Shown in pieces: positions 1 through 8,321 of a DNA stretch of 13,043 nucleotides; the stretch's first letter is position 1; each line of letters opens with the position of its first letter. The stretch covers positions 1 through 13,043 of the forward strand of contig CAYGRM010000178.1 of the NCBI GenBank assembly GCA_964352225.1, written 5' to 3'. The position numbers were made by a program, and so were the translations under genes. This DNA is from CAJQQY01 sp964352225. GTDB lineage: Bacteria > Bacteroidota > Bacteroidia > Chitinophagales > Saprospiraceae. The notes beneath the pieces were generated by a model. The model saw only the letters and a list, made by a program, of their open reading frames with translations, did not search any database and was not told where the DNA came from.

Positions 1-77
1 ACTAATTTCAAAATAATCTCATCAAATCCTAAAATAAATTATGTTACAGAGTACTGAGCTCGTTCTTTTTTTCATTG

Positions 78-101
78 AAAAAAAACCAGCCTGCCGGCTG
101 G
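78..101 (-). terminator. Rho-independent-like terminator downstream of the giant SprB gene
   Basis: Read on the minus strand, a GC-rich hairpin (CCAGCC, loop GGCA, GGCTGG; plus-strand 86-101) is followed at once by eight T (plus-strand A-run 78-85). This is the right shape and orientation to end the transcript of the giant minus-strand gene whose stop is at 261. It lies about 160 nt past that stop, so the 3' UTR would be long. An overlapping alternative stem, CCTGCC/GGCAGG (90-105), can also form. Confidence 0.55.
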
Positions 102-122
102 CAGGGAACCAAAAAAATTCTA

Positions 123-174
123 GGCGAAAAAATAGCTATACTTAAGGCAGACTCCCACACCCTCATTTTTCGCC
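123..174. repeat. 9-bp inverted repeat in the 3' flank of the giant gene
   Basis: GGCGAAAAA at 123-131 is perfectly complementary to TTTTTCGCC at 166-174, with a 34-nt loop. It lies between the stop of the giant gene (261) and the GC hairpin at 86-101, so it would be part of the 3' UTR of that transcript. Its function is unknown. It may be an extra transcript-end structure, or a chance pairing helped by the A/T runs. Nothing else recognisable is seen in 1-260. Confidence 0.35.
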
Positions 175-260
175 GTGCCCAACCCGCTACTTATTACTCA
201 TGGTTTTCCTTTCAAAACTAAATCCTCCGAAATTTGATGTCAAGTATTTTTAAGGTCAAA

Positions 261-1544
261 TTATTGTTTAATTATTTTAAAATATCCGATGGCTTGATTT
301 TCATTTTTTATACTTAAAAAATAAATGCCAGCGGGGATATTGTCTTCAACGTCGATAGTAATGTTTTGTTTGCCACTTTCAAGATTGGATATGTTTTGTA
401 AAATACTTTGTCCTGAAATATTGATCAATTCTAATTGGATCGTTTGGGCCAATATTAGGTCCATTTGTACGATTATTTTTTCAGAAAAAGGATTTGGGAA
501 AACATTCATTTCTAAAACACCTAAGTCTGGATTTGAAATAGAAGTTTCTAGAATTATTTCGAATGGACTTTCAATGATGCAACCGTTCGCATCTTGTATG
601 TAGCCGATGTAATTTCCAGCTGCTAAAAGAGCAAATGTTGTTCCTTCTTGATAGTCTAATTCATTTAAGGAAAATAGATAAGGTGGAGTTCCGCCTGTGC
701 CTTCAAAAGTGACACTTCCGTTTCCATTGCCAGTATCATTCATTAAGTTGGTGATAGAAAAAATAAGTTCAGGAGCTTCGGTGATTTCAAATGTAAGAGT
801 ATTGTTACAATTGTTTTCGTCAGTTACTATTGCTTCATAGTTTCCAGCAGGAAGACTCTCGAAAAGCCCTGTTGAGTTTGAGTTGCCATTTAATGAAAAA
901 GTATAATTGCCAATTCCTCCGTTCGCCGAAAGTTTAACTGAACCAGTATTTTCTCCAAAACAATTTACATTGATGATTTCGTCGGGTACCATTTCTACTG
1001 GATTAGGTTGAGATATTTCAACTGGGAAAATAGCAGAACAATCATTGATGTCAGTAGCGGTGATATTATAATTTCCAGCAGGCAGGTTTTCGAAAAGGCC
1101 AGAAGTATTCGTTTCATTTCCCAGGGAAAAAGTAAAGTCACCCATTCCACCAATGACTGAAATTTGAATAGCGCCATTTTCATCTCCAAAGCAAGCAATT
1201 GAAGTTGCATCCAAGTTATCTAATTCAATATCATTATTTTCGTTAATCGTGATTGGAAGTGAAAATGTGCAATTATTTTCATCAGTCACCAGACAATCAT
1301 AAATACCTGAAGCTAAATTTTCAAAGATTCCATCAGAATTCGTTTGATTGGAAATAGAATAAGTGTAGTTGCCTATTCCCCCAGATGCTTGGACTTGAAA
1401 CGCTCCGGTGGTTGCTCCTGCGCAATCTGCCATTTGAGTATTTTCCAAAGTCATGGATAATTCATTAGGTTCGGTGATGGTAACTATTTCGATGATTTCG
1501 CAATCGTTTTCATCTAAAATAGTTACTTCAAAAGTTCCTGCGTT
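261..1544 (-). CDS. C-terminal piece of the giant SprB-repeat protein, with T9SS type A sorting domain
   Basis: This is the last part of the giant gene, downstream of an in-frame TAA at 1545-1547. It reads on in the same frame (the next codons encode NAGTFEVTILDENDC), finishes repeat unit 20 and carries units 21-24. The last ~95 residues (about 261-548) form a T9SS type A sorting domain: a Val-Phe-Pro-Asn-Pro-Phe motif near the start, a beta-rich stretch, a G-I-Y-F-L-S strand and a basic end (KIIKQ). In Bacteroidota this domain directs export through the outer membrane by the PorU/PorV machinery and is cleaved off at the surface. The first ATG (1452-1454) lies inside unit 20/21, has no signal peptide and is not a credible independent start. 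Unit 24 lacks the first conserved Cys. If the TAA is real, the main product loses its export signal. Confidence 0.85.
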   Translation of the reverse strand, partial: NAGTFEVTILDENDCEIIEIVTITEPNELSMTLENTQMADCAGATTGAFQVQASGGIGNYTYSISNQTNSDGIFENLASGIYDCLVTDENNCTFSLPITINENNDIELDNLDATSIACFGDENGAIQISVIGGMGDFTFSLGNETNTSGLFENLPAGNYNITATDINDCSAIFPVEISQPNPVEMVPDEIINVNCFGENTGSVKLSANGGIGNYTFSLNGNSNSTGLFESLPAGNYEAIVTDENNCNNTLTFEITEAPELIFSITNLMNDTGNGNGSVTFEGTGGTPPYLFSLNELDYQEGTTFALLAAGNYIGYIQDANGCIIESPFEIILETSISNPDLGVLEMNVFPNPFSEKIIVQMDLILAQTIQLELINISGQSILQNISNLESGKQNITIDVEDNIPAGIYFLSIKNENQAIGYFKIIKQ

Positions 1545-1547
1545 TTA
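1545..1547 (-). other. In-frame TAA (nonsense change or consensus error) splitting the giant gene
   Basis: The minus-strand codons read Ile-Tyr-Gln-Asn-TAA-Asn-Ala-Gly-Thr. Sister repeats have I-F-E-N-L-x-A-G here, so the stop sits exactly on the conserved Leu. TAA differs from the Leu codon TTA by one base. The frame continues unchanged for 427 codons to the sorting domain. A single-base change, real or in the consensus, is enough to explain it. Confidence 0.85.
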
Positions 1548-2209
1548 GTTCTGATATATGGCCGTGGTATTTGATGCTCCATTCAAAATAAAAGTATGAT
1601 TACCAGTTCCTCCAGTTGCATCGATTTCAAAACCTCCAGATGACTCGCCTGCACAAATGATATTTTGAGTTTGAGCAATTGTAGTAGAAATTGGTTGTGG
1701 TTCGTCGATCTCAAATTCAACTGTTGCGGTACAATTATTTTGATCGATTATCGAAACGATATAAATTCCATCTTCGAGATTTTCAAAAATTCCACTTGAG
1801 TTCGTTTGATTTCCTAAAGTATATTGGAAATCTCCGTTACCTCCGGTTGCAGTTGCAACTATGGCTCCTGTGGCATCTCCAGCGCATTGGATTGGGCTTA
1901 TGAACTCAATACCTGGGTCGATGGCTTGAGGTTCTGCTACAAAGATTTCGGTAGAAGTTGAACATTGGTTTTCGTCCGTGAATATAATGTTATAATTTCC
2001 AGTAGTTAGGTTTTCGAAAATACCAGTTGAGTTGGTTTCATTGCCTAAGGTGTAAGTAATATTTCCATTTCCTCCAGCAGCTTGTACGGAAATACTTCCA
2101 TCGTTTTCTCCAAAACAGGATACGGAAGGTGAATTTACGGATACCAAATTGATTGCCTCAGAAGGTTCTGTAACTTCAAGTTCAATAGAAGCTGTACACG
2201 AGTTTTCAT
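1545..2209 (-). CDS. Middle piece of the giant SprB-repeat protein (between the N gap and an in-frame TAA)
   Basis: This is an open frame from the 3' side of the N gap to the TAA at 1545-1547. It encodes the second half of repeat unit 17 (ENSCTASIELEVTEP), units 18 and 19, and unit 20 up to IYQN followed by stop. It has no start codon of its own and no signal peptide, so it is not a separate gene. It appears in a different frame from the upstream piece only because the gap is written as ten Ns. A gap length divisible by three makes the two continuous. All Cys, GG and A-G-x-Y positions are intact, which argues that the sequence was under coding constraint until recently or still is. Confidence 0.85.
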
Positions 2210-2219
2210 NNNNNNNNNN
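2210..2219. other. Ten-N assembly gap inside SprB repeat 17
   Basis: Ten consecutive Ns lie where the protein should read VT-D-ENSC. With ten Ns the frames on either side do not match. With zero, or any multiple of three, they do. Joining the flanks directly gives V-T-Y-E-N-S-C, one base away from the V-T-D-E-N pattern of sister units. The gap may therefore hide nothing, or one or more whole repeat units collapsed during assembly. Confidence 0.9.
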
Positions 2220-5200
2220 ATGTGACTTCATAAACTCCTGCGGGAAGGTTTTCAAAAGAACCAGTTTGGTTGGTTTCATCGTTTAAAGTAAAGTTGATAA
2301 TTCCAGTTCCACCAGTAGCCTCTAAATCAAAGAAACCGGTGCTGTCGCCATTGCAAAATACATTTTGACCTTGGGAGGAAATTATTTCTATAGGCTGAGG
2401 TTCGGTAATTTCAGTTGACATTGTGCTAGAACAACCATTCGCATCAGTTACTTCAATATCATAAATTCCAGCTGCTAAGTTTTCAAAAACGCCGGAGGAA
2501 TTTACAAGTCCATTTAGTTGATAAAGGTGCATACCTGAACCTCCAGTTGCACTTATTTCAAGACTCCCAGAGGTTTCACCTGCACAAAGAATATTTTGAG
2601 ATTGAATGACATCAATATTAATAGCATTTGGTTCTTCGACGATTGCTTCGGTAGATTGCTGACAATTATTTCCATCCGTAATTATGATGTTATAAGTTCC
2701 AGCAGTTAGGTTTTCGAAGACACCTGTTGAGTTAGTTTCATTTCCAAGGGAAAACTCAAGTTGGCCAACTCCTCCGCTTGCACCAATGGAAACTTGTCCT
2801 GAGTTTTCTCCATGACAAATCACATCTTGTATCTCTACTAAATTAACGGTAATCGCGACTGGTTCGGTCAAAGTAATGTTCTGTGAAGTGGTACAGCCAT
2901 TTCCATCCGTCAAATTCATCAGATATTCACCAGCAGGAAGGTTTTCAAAAAGACCAGTAGAGTTAGTGGTACCAGCCAAGGTAAATTGATAATCGCCTGT
3001 TCCTCCATTCGCTATAAATTGAATTGTTCCATTATTTCCTCCAGCACAATCGACTGAATTCATTTGTGAAATATCAGAGGTCAAAGCAGTTGGTTCTGTA
3101 ATATTTATTTCGATGGAAGTGTTGCATCCGTTATCATCTGAAACTGAAATGGTATAAATATTCGCGGCAAGATTTTCAAAAATACCGGAAGTATTAGATT
3201 CATTTCCAAGAGAAAAAGTGAGGGTGCCCGTTCCACCAGAAGCACCTAAGTTTATACTTCCATTATTTTCGCCAAAACAATTTACATTGGTCGATTGATT
3301 GTTGGTTATTGCTAAAACATCAGGTTCGGTGAGTTCTACTTCGATAAGAGAAGTACAATCATTTTCATCCGTAACTGTAATGTTATAAGTATTAGCAGTA
3401 AGGTTTTGGAAAATGCCAGTTGAGTTGGTTTCGTTGCCTAAAATATAATTAATCGTACCAGTTCCACCCATTGCTTGAAGCTGTAAACTTCCAGAGTTAT
3501 CGCCATGGCAAAGTGGATTTTGAGTTTGCGTCACCTCCACATTGAGTGCGTTTGGCTCCATGATATCGACATCAATTGATGTCATACAATTGTTTCCATC
3601 AGTTACACTTATCATGTAAATACCGGCGGCTAGATTTTCAAAAAGTCCAGTTGAGTTAGTAGTGTTTCCATTTGAGAATTGATAATTACCCACACCTCCC
3701 TGTGCATCTACTTGAATACTTCCTTCTTGCCCATTGCAACTTGCTAAGTTGATACTAGTAGTGGAAAGTATTAATTCTGTTGGTTCCGTGATGTTAAAAG
3801 AAGTGGAAACGGAGCAATTGTTAGCATCCGTAATTACAATGTTATAATTTCCAGCGGTTAGGTTTTGGAAAAGTCCAGTTGAGTTGGTTTCATTTCCTAG
3901 GGTGAAATTAAAATTACCTGTTCCACCACTTGCTTGTACTTGCAGGCTTCCATTGTTTTCTCCGAAACATAAAACATTTTGCGAATTAGAAATGCTTGAA
4001 GTAATTGCATTTGGCTGAGCAATAGTTGCTTCGATGTTCGATTGACAATTATTGGCATCCGTAATTATGATGTTATAATTTCCAGCAGGAAGGTTTTCGA
4101 AGATTCCTGTCGAGTTGGTTTCATTTCCTAAAGTGAAATTAAAACTACCTGTTCCACCATTGGCCTCTACTTGTAGACTTCCGTTGTTTTCCCCAAAACA
4201 TAAAACGTTTTGCAAAGCTGAAATACTTGGCGAAATTTCAGTTGGTTGAGAAATGATTGCGCCAATGGTAGTTTGACAATTATTTCCATCGGTGATTGAA
4301 ATAGTATAATTACCTGCGATTAGATTTTGGAAAGTACCAGTTGAGTTACTTTGATTGCCTAGTTCGAAAGTGAAGTTAGCATTTCCTCCCGTGGCAGATA
4401 CTTGGATTGATCCATTAGTATTTCCAAAACAATCAACCTCAGTTTGATTATCAATTTGTGCAGATATCGGATTGGCAGCGTCGATGGTGAATGATTGGCT
4501 TTCCACACAACTATTTCCATCTAAAATAATCATATTATTATTTCCAGCAGAAAGATTGGTGAAAATTCCAGTCGTATTAGTTGTGCCATTTAAGATATAT
4601 TGAAAATTCCCTACGCCACCTGTTGCTTGAAAAGTTACTGAACCATCATTGGCTCCTGGGCAACTTTCGTTAGTTAGAGAAATTAAACTTATCTGAATCG
4701 ATGAAGGTTCTATAATATCTACAGTTATCATATCTTCACAACCCAGATTATCCATGGTTGAAATTAAATATTGCCCTGCTGAAAGATTTGTAAAAGTATT
4801 GTTAAAACCATTTTGGGTTCCATTGATGGAATACATATATCCACCATTTCCACCAACCGTATTAACCTCAATTAATCCATTTGAATCTCCATTACAAGTT
4901 ATGTTTTGAGTGTTGGTCGCAAATAATTGGACTTCCGCGTTTTCATCAATGGTAACTGATTCGATAGTCGTACAATTGTTTCCATCAGTTATTAAAATTG
5001 GATAAGTTCCCGCAGCTAGGTCTTGGAAAGAGGCGGTACTTCCCGTTGTGGTATTCCCATTCAATATAGTACTAAAGTTGCCAGCACCACCAGAGATTTG
5101 GAGGATAACGGAACCAGTATTTTCTCCAAAACAATCCACGTGATTGACTTGAGAAAATTGAACAACAATTTCCGGAGGAGAGGTTATTGTAATGTTTAGT

Positions 5201-7197
5201 GAAGCAATACAATCATTTTCATCTTTGATATTGAAATCGTAACTACCTTCGATTAGGTTGCTAAAAGTTGAACTCGTTTGATAATTTCCACCATCGATAT
5301 TGTATTGATAATTTCCAGTTCCACCCTGTCCATTTAAGATAACTTCACCATCTGTATCACCAAAGCAGTCTAAATTAGTTTGTTGACCAAGTGAAATTTC
5401 TAATAAAGCGGGTTCTGAAATATTGAAAGAAGTTTGCGAAGTACAATTATTTGCATCCTGAGTATATAAAGTGTAAGCCCCTGCTGACAAATTAGAAAAA
5501 GTGCTACTGGATTGATAATCGACTTGATTAAGAGAGTATAAGTAATTTTGAGTTCCACCGAATGTATTAAAACTTATGGAACCTGAATTATTTCCAAAAC
5601 AATCCACATTCGTTTGTGAATTTATAAATGATTGCAATGGATTAGGTTGTGAAATGATGAAAGGTATAATAGCCTCACAATTATTATCATCTCGAATAGT
5701 TAAGCCATATGTTCCTGCAGTAAGGTTTGTAAATATATTGTTAGATGAAAAGTTAATTCCATCAATACTGTAGAGATAGTTGGATGCAACAGTTCCACCG
5801 ACCGCATTGGCAAAAATAAATCCATCAAATCCGCCATTGCAAGTTACATTTTGCAGTTGCGTAATAATAGGAGTAATCTGATCAGGTTGAGTAATCGTAA
5901 CGGTAATGCTTTCCACTTCATTGGCAGCATCAGTCACTTCCAAATTATAAGTCCCAGAAGAAAGACTGGAGAAAATTCCACTTGATTGAGAAGTACCTCC
6001 ATTTAGGGTATAAGTGTAGGGAGGTGTGCCATCCGCACCAGTTACTTCTACTGACCCGTCATTTCCACCATTACAAGACACATTAGTTTGATTGATTAAA
6101 TTTAGAACCAAAGGAGGAATCCCAGAGAAATTTGTTTCCAAGAGAAATAAACCATTTACTCCGTCCGAGCCTAATATTCTACCTGATGGCAAAAAAGGAT
6201 AAGTTCCCCAACAACCATTATAACCATTGTATGAAGTATTCGAAGGATAGGTGTCATAATAACCCGCCACAGTTACATTGGCAGGATCCGATACATCAAA
6301 AACCTGAACCCCATCTTCATAATATGAAGTATAAAGATAGTCCCCCACTAAGTAAGGATTATGCGGAACATTATCCACATGAGTAGGAGCGAGGAGCGGA
6401 AACTTGAAATTACTAATTATGCTTATGTCATTAAAATCAGAAATATCTATCGCAGTCATAGGTAATCCAACTCCAACCTCTCTGGCATAATAAGCAGTAG
6501 TAGCATCAGGCGTAACCCAGCTACTATGATTATAACCTGACTCAGCTGTATAGGATCCCATGATGTTTGGAGCAGTAGGCGTGCCCACATCCCAAATGAA
6601 AAAACCATCATTTCCATGAGAGCAATATGCCGTATCATTTCGGACATAGATATCATGAACATAGCCAGGGCCAGGGAGAGGAACACTTGCCAAGTGTGTC
6701 GGAGGGCTGGTCGTGACGTCATAGATGATGAGTCCATTACTTTGCGTATTTGATCCTACGACATACAATTTTCCTGTTGTTTCATCAATATAAATATTAT
6801 GCGCCCGAGTAAAGTTGGTGGTGATTTGATAAGAAAGAGAAACGGATGTTGGAAGGTTGCTCAAATCATAAACTAATAACCCTTCGTTCCCTTCGGTACA
6901 AGCGAATGCATAGTTGCCATAAGTTTTAAAATCTCTCCAGGTACTTGTTGCTCCAGGAGTAAATTCATCAATTAAAGACAAAGTATTACTCGCCGTTATT
7001 TCAAAAAAGTGAATCTTACTTCTTGAACCCAAAATCGCATATTCATTACCACTTCCGTCTACATAACCCCAGACATCATTGTAACTCAAACCGGCTTGAT
7101 CCCAATTATCGAGCAAGTTCATATTCATAGAAACTTGCGAAATAGAGCTTTGGAAAAATAAAAAGATTAGAAAAACGAAAAGTAAAAGCTTCTTCAT
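2220..7197 (-). CDS. Giant secreted choice-of-anchor B / SprB-repeat protein, N-terminal piece (T9SS cargo, putative surface adhesin)
   Basis: The start is ATG at 7195-7197, followed by a classic signal peptide (MKKLLLFVFLIFLFFQ, cleavage near residue 20). Residues ~25-360 form a beta-propeller-like 'choice-of-anchor B' domain with recurring LVIVD-type strands: LLVYDLS, LIIYDVT, FFIWDVG, VQVFDVS and LFLLET, each after a short G-[ND]-x-Y/A strand. SprB repeats begin at Cys375 and run to the N gap (units 1-17). With the two pieces further downstream the protein is at least ~2,308 residues and ends in a T9SS sorting domain. The expected role is a large, extended cell-surface or released protein for adhesion or gliding; the exact ligand cannot be read from sequence. 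The many Asn/Ser/Thr-rich loops and paired Cys fit an extracellular life. Upstream there is an A-rich leader and no strong Shine-Dalgarno, as is usual in this phylum. It is transcribed divergently from the gene at 7546. Confidence 0.9.
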
Positions 7198-7545
7198 AGG
7201 TTCACTTTTTTATTAATATTGGTTATTAAGTAATTAGGATACAAAGTCCTAAATTTAGTCGTAGTTTTTTAAGAAATATACTTTAAGAATTGAAAAAGGA
7301 AAGGATTTTTGGAGTATGTAAATCTAGTAAAAAAATTAAATTTAGATTAAATTTGATATATCTATAGATTGTTATGTGAAGTTTACGACAAGAAATTTTT
7401 AAAAAATCAAAAAAAATGAGTTAAACAACTGTAAATGAAAGATTTAGCTTGTTTTTTTCTTCAATTTCATAAAATAATTTCTTAATATTAGGCCGACTTA
7501 TGAGAATAATTATTTTATCACGAAACTAAAATTTGGGAGGTAATC
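7198..7545. other. AT-rich divergent intergenic region
   Basis: These 348 nt separate the divergent starts of the giant gene (minus) and the GNAT-like gene (plus). No gene or RNA was recognised. On the plus strand, TAAATTTG at 7348-7355 fits the Bacteroidota -7 consensus TAnnTTTG, but it lies ~190 nt before the downstream ATG and chance is likely in such AT-rich DNA. A small dyad, TTAGGA (7234-7239) / TCCTAA (7247-7252) with a 7-nt spacer, sits about 37 nt upstream of the giant gene's ATG and could be an operator or leader hairpin. No exact TAnnTTTG box was found on the minus strand here. Confidence 0.4.
7535..7540 (+). promoter_or_regulatory. Strong Shine-Dalgarno (GGGAGG) for the GNAT-like gene
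   Basis: GGGAGG ends 5 nt before the ATG at 7546. This is a near-perfect anti-SD match. Most starts in this window, as in Bacteroidota generally, have only A-rich leaders. It fixes the start codon and suggests efficient translation. Confidence 0.75.
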
Positions 7546-8007
7546 ATGTTTAAATACAATCTTTACGACGCATTCTCCAAGATCAGTCCTTACGACAGGC
7601 ATCGCGTAGTTAAGTTTCTGTATGACAATCAAGGCGATTGTGCAATTGAAAAAACAGACATAATAAGTGCGATCGAATACTCGATGAAAGACCGACCTTC
7701 ATTTGGAGGTTATGTTGTAACAGTTGAAAAAGAAGATCAAATTGTTGCAGCAACAGTAGTTAACAAAACGGGAATGACTGGCTATGGGCCAGAAAATATC
7801 TTGGTTTATTTTGGTACACAACAAGATTCTACTTATGAAGTAAATCGAAAAATGTTAGACAAAACAATCACGGTAGCTAAAGGCGATATCGCATTTTTAG
7901 TGACTCCTGATAATCCATGGAAAAATATATTTAGAAAACTTGGATTCGAGTCAAAACTATTGGAAATGAATTATTCGAAACCAAACAGCAAATCTAAGGC
8001 ATCCTAG
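7546..8007 (+). CDS. Small GNAT-like (acetyltransferase-fold) protein
   Basis: This is a 153-residue soluble protein with no signal peptide or membrane segment. The pattern of a short N-terminal helical part, then strands GGYVVTVEKEDQIVAATVVN (residues ~54-73), a strand ENILVYFGT, a helix, and a final FLVTPDNPW...FRKLGFE segment is typical of GNAT N-acetyltransferases, where the last motif is the 'x-x-F-Y-x-K-x-G-F' end. The usual acetyl-CoA loop (Q/R-x-x-G-x-G/A) is not evident: after the VYFGT strand comes QQDSTYEVNRKML. It may therefore bind acyl-CoA atypically or not be catalytic. The substrate is unknown. The start is fixed by GGGAGG five bases upstream. The C-terminal tail (SKPNSKSKAS) is polar and probably disordered. 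It stands alone, with decayed sequence downstream and a divergent giant gene upstream. Confidence 0.65.
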   Translation: MFKYNLYDAFSKISPYDRHRVVKFLYDNQGDCAIEKTDIISAIEYSMKDRPSFGGYVVTVEKEDQIVAATVVNKTGMTGYGPENILVYFGTQQDSTYEVNRKMLDKTITVAKGDIAFLVTPDNPWKNIFRKLGFESKLLEMNYSKPNSKSKAS

Positions 8008-8147
8008 CCGAACTAAAACTTTCTTACTCTCCTTATAATTTAGGCATACTAGAAAAACAAAATCCCTTTTCAGAAACAACAATTAAGCGAGACTTTTCTT
8101 TTTTACGAAAGAAGAAATGGTATTTCTTTGCTAAAAGGACAAGGTTT
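7998..8147 (+). other. Unassigned open stretch without a start codon, possible gene remnant
   Basis: After the GNAT-like stop, one plus-strand frame stays open for 50 codons (GILAELKLSYSPYNLG ... FFAKRTRF, stop 8148-8150) with no usable start. The central part (ETTIKRDFSFLRKKKWY) faintly resembles a winged-helix DNA-binding segment. It could be a gene remnant or chance in AT-rich DNA. Nothing else was seen between 8008 and the lipoprotein remnant at 8195. Confidence 0.15.
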
Positions 8148-8194
8148 TAATAACAATACATTTACAAGGTTTTGCTGTAGTCCCATTTTAATAT

Positions 8195-8287
8195 CTACTT
8201 CGCTAAAAAACTGAAATCTATTCTCATCTCAATTGTCTCAAACGAAATATTTTGCAACTTTAAATTCTATTCAATATTCAATTTCTT
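8195..8287 (-). pseudogene. Decayed duplicate of the 3' end of the lipoprotein gene (9099-9617)
   Basis: Read on the minus strand this segment gives KKLNIE-stop-NLKLQNIS followed by FETIEMRIDFSFLAK-stop. The intact lipoprotein ends EDFGIRVELRLRDIS then PETIEMRLDFNFFAK-stop. The match runs colinearly over about 30 residues and is also visible in DNA (8198-8250 against 9102-9154). An in-frame TAG (8267-8269) replaces the Val of the intact copy, and another stop (TAA, 8291-8293) lies just upstream, so this is a dead fragment. It has the same orientation as the intact gene, so the two 3' ends form diverged direct repeats on either side of the HupE-like gene. The rest of the duplicate gene is not visible. 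Confidence 0.75.
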
Positions 8288-8321
8288 AACTTAATGAGAT
8301 TGTACGTGAGCGATATTTAGA

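Larger units (their letters stand above)
549..6093 (-). repeat. Tandem array of about 24 SprB-type protein repeats (~77 codons each)
   Basis: By eye there are about 24 consecutive units sharing a consensus: Cys-[FN]-G-x-x-x-G-S, then a GG-[TNV]-G turn, a [LN]-G-N-x-[TS]-N-[ST]-[TS]-G-[IL]-F-x-N-L segment, A-G-x-Y, and D-[AEG]-N-x-C, ending in [TI]-[EQ]-P. This matches the SprB repeat (PF13573), a beta-sandwich module common in T9SS-exported adhesins such as gliding adhesin SprB. Units 1-8 are the most diverged and often use a longer central loop. Units 9, 10, 12 and 18 are close to one another. Units 9 and 10 (162-nt segments starting at 4052 and 3821) differ at about 24 positions. Unit 1 lacks the second Cys and unit 24 lacks the first; every other unit has both. 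The array contains the assembly gap, so the unit count is a minimum. Confidence 0.9.

Noticed and set aside
1452..1454. ATG that would start a separate gene after the in-frame TAA
   Set aside because: It is an ordinary Met within the repeat, without signal peptide or ribosome binding site, and the frame runs unbroken upstream to the TAA.
549..6093. Regularly spaced similar DNA segments resembling a repeat/spacer array
   Set aside because: The period is ~231 nt and the whole stretch is open in one frame with a conserved protein consensus. These are coding SprB repeats, not a CRISPR array.
5576..6737. Open frames on the other strand or other frames within the giant gene, some over 80 codons
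   Set aside because: They are shadows of the strongly biased coding frame, with no start signals or recognisable domains.
7198..7545. Possible small RNA or riboswitch in the divergent intergenic region
   Set aside because: Only one short 6-bp dyad was found, with no terminator or conserved RNA motif recognisable by eye.
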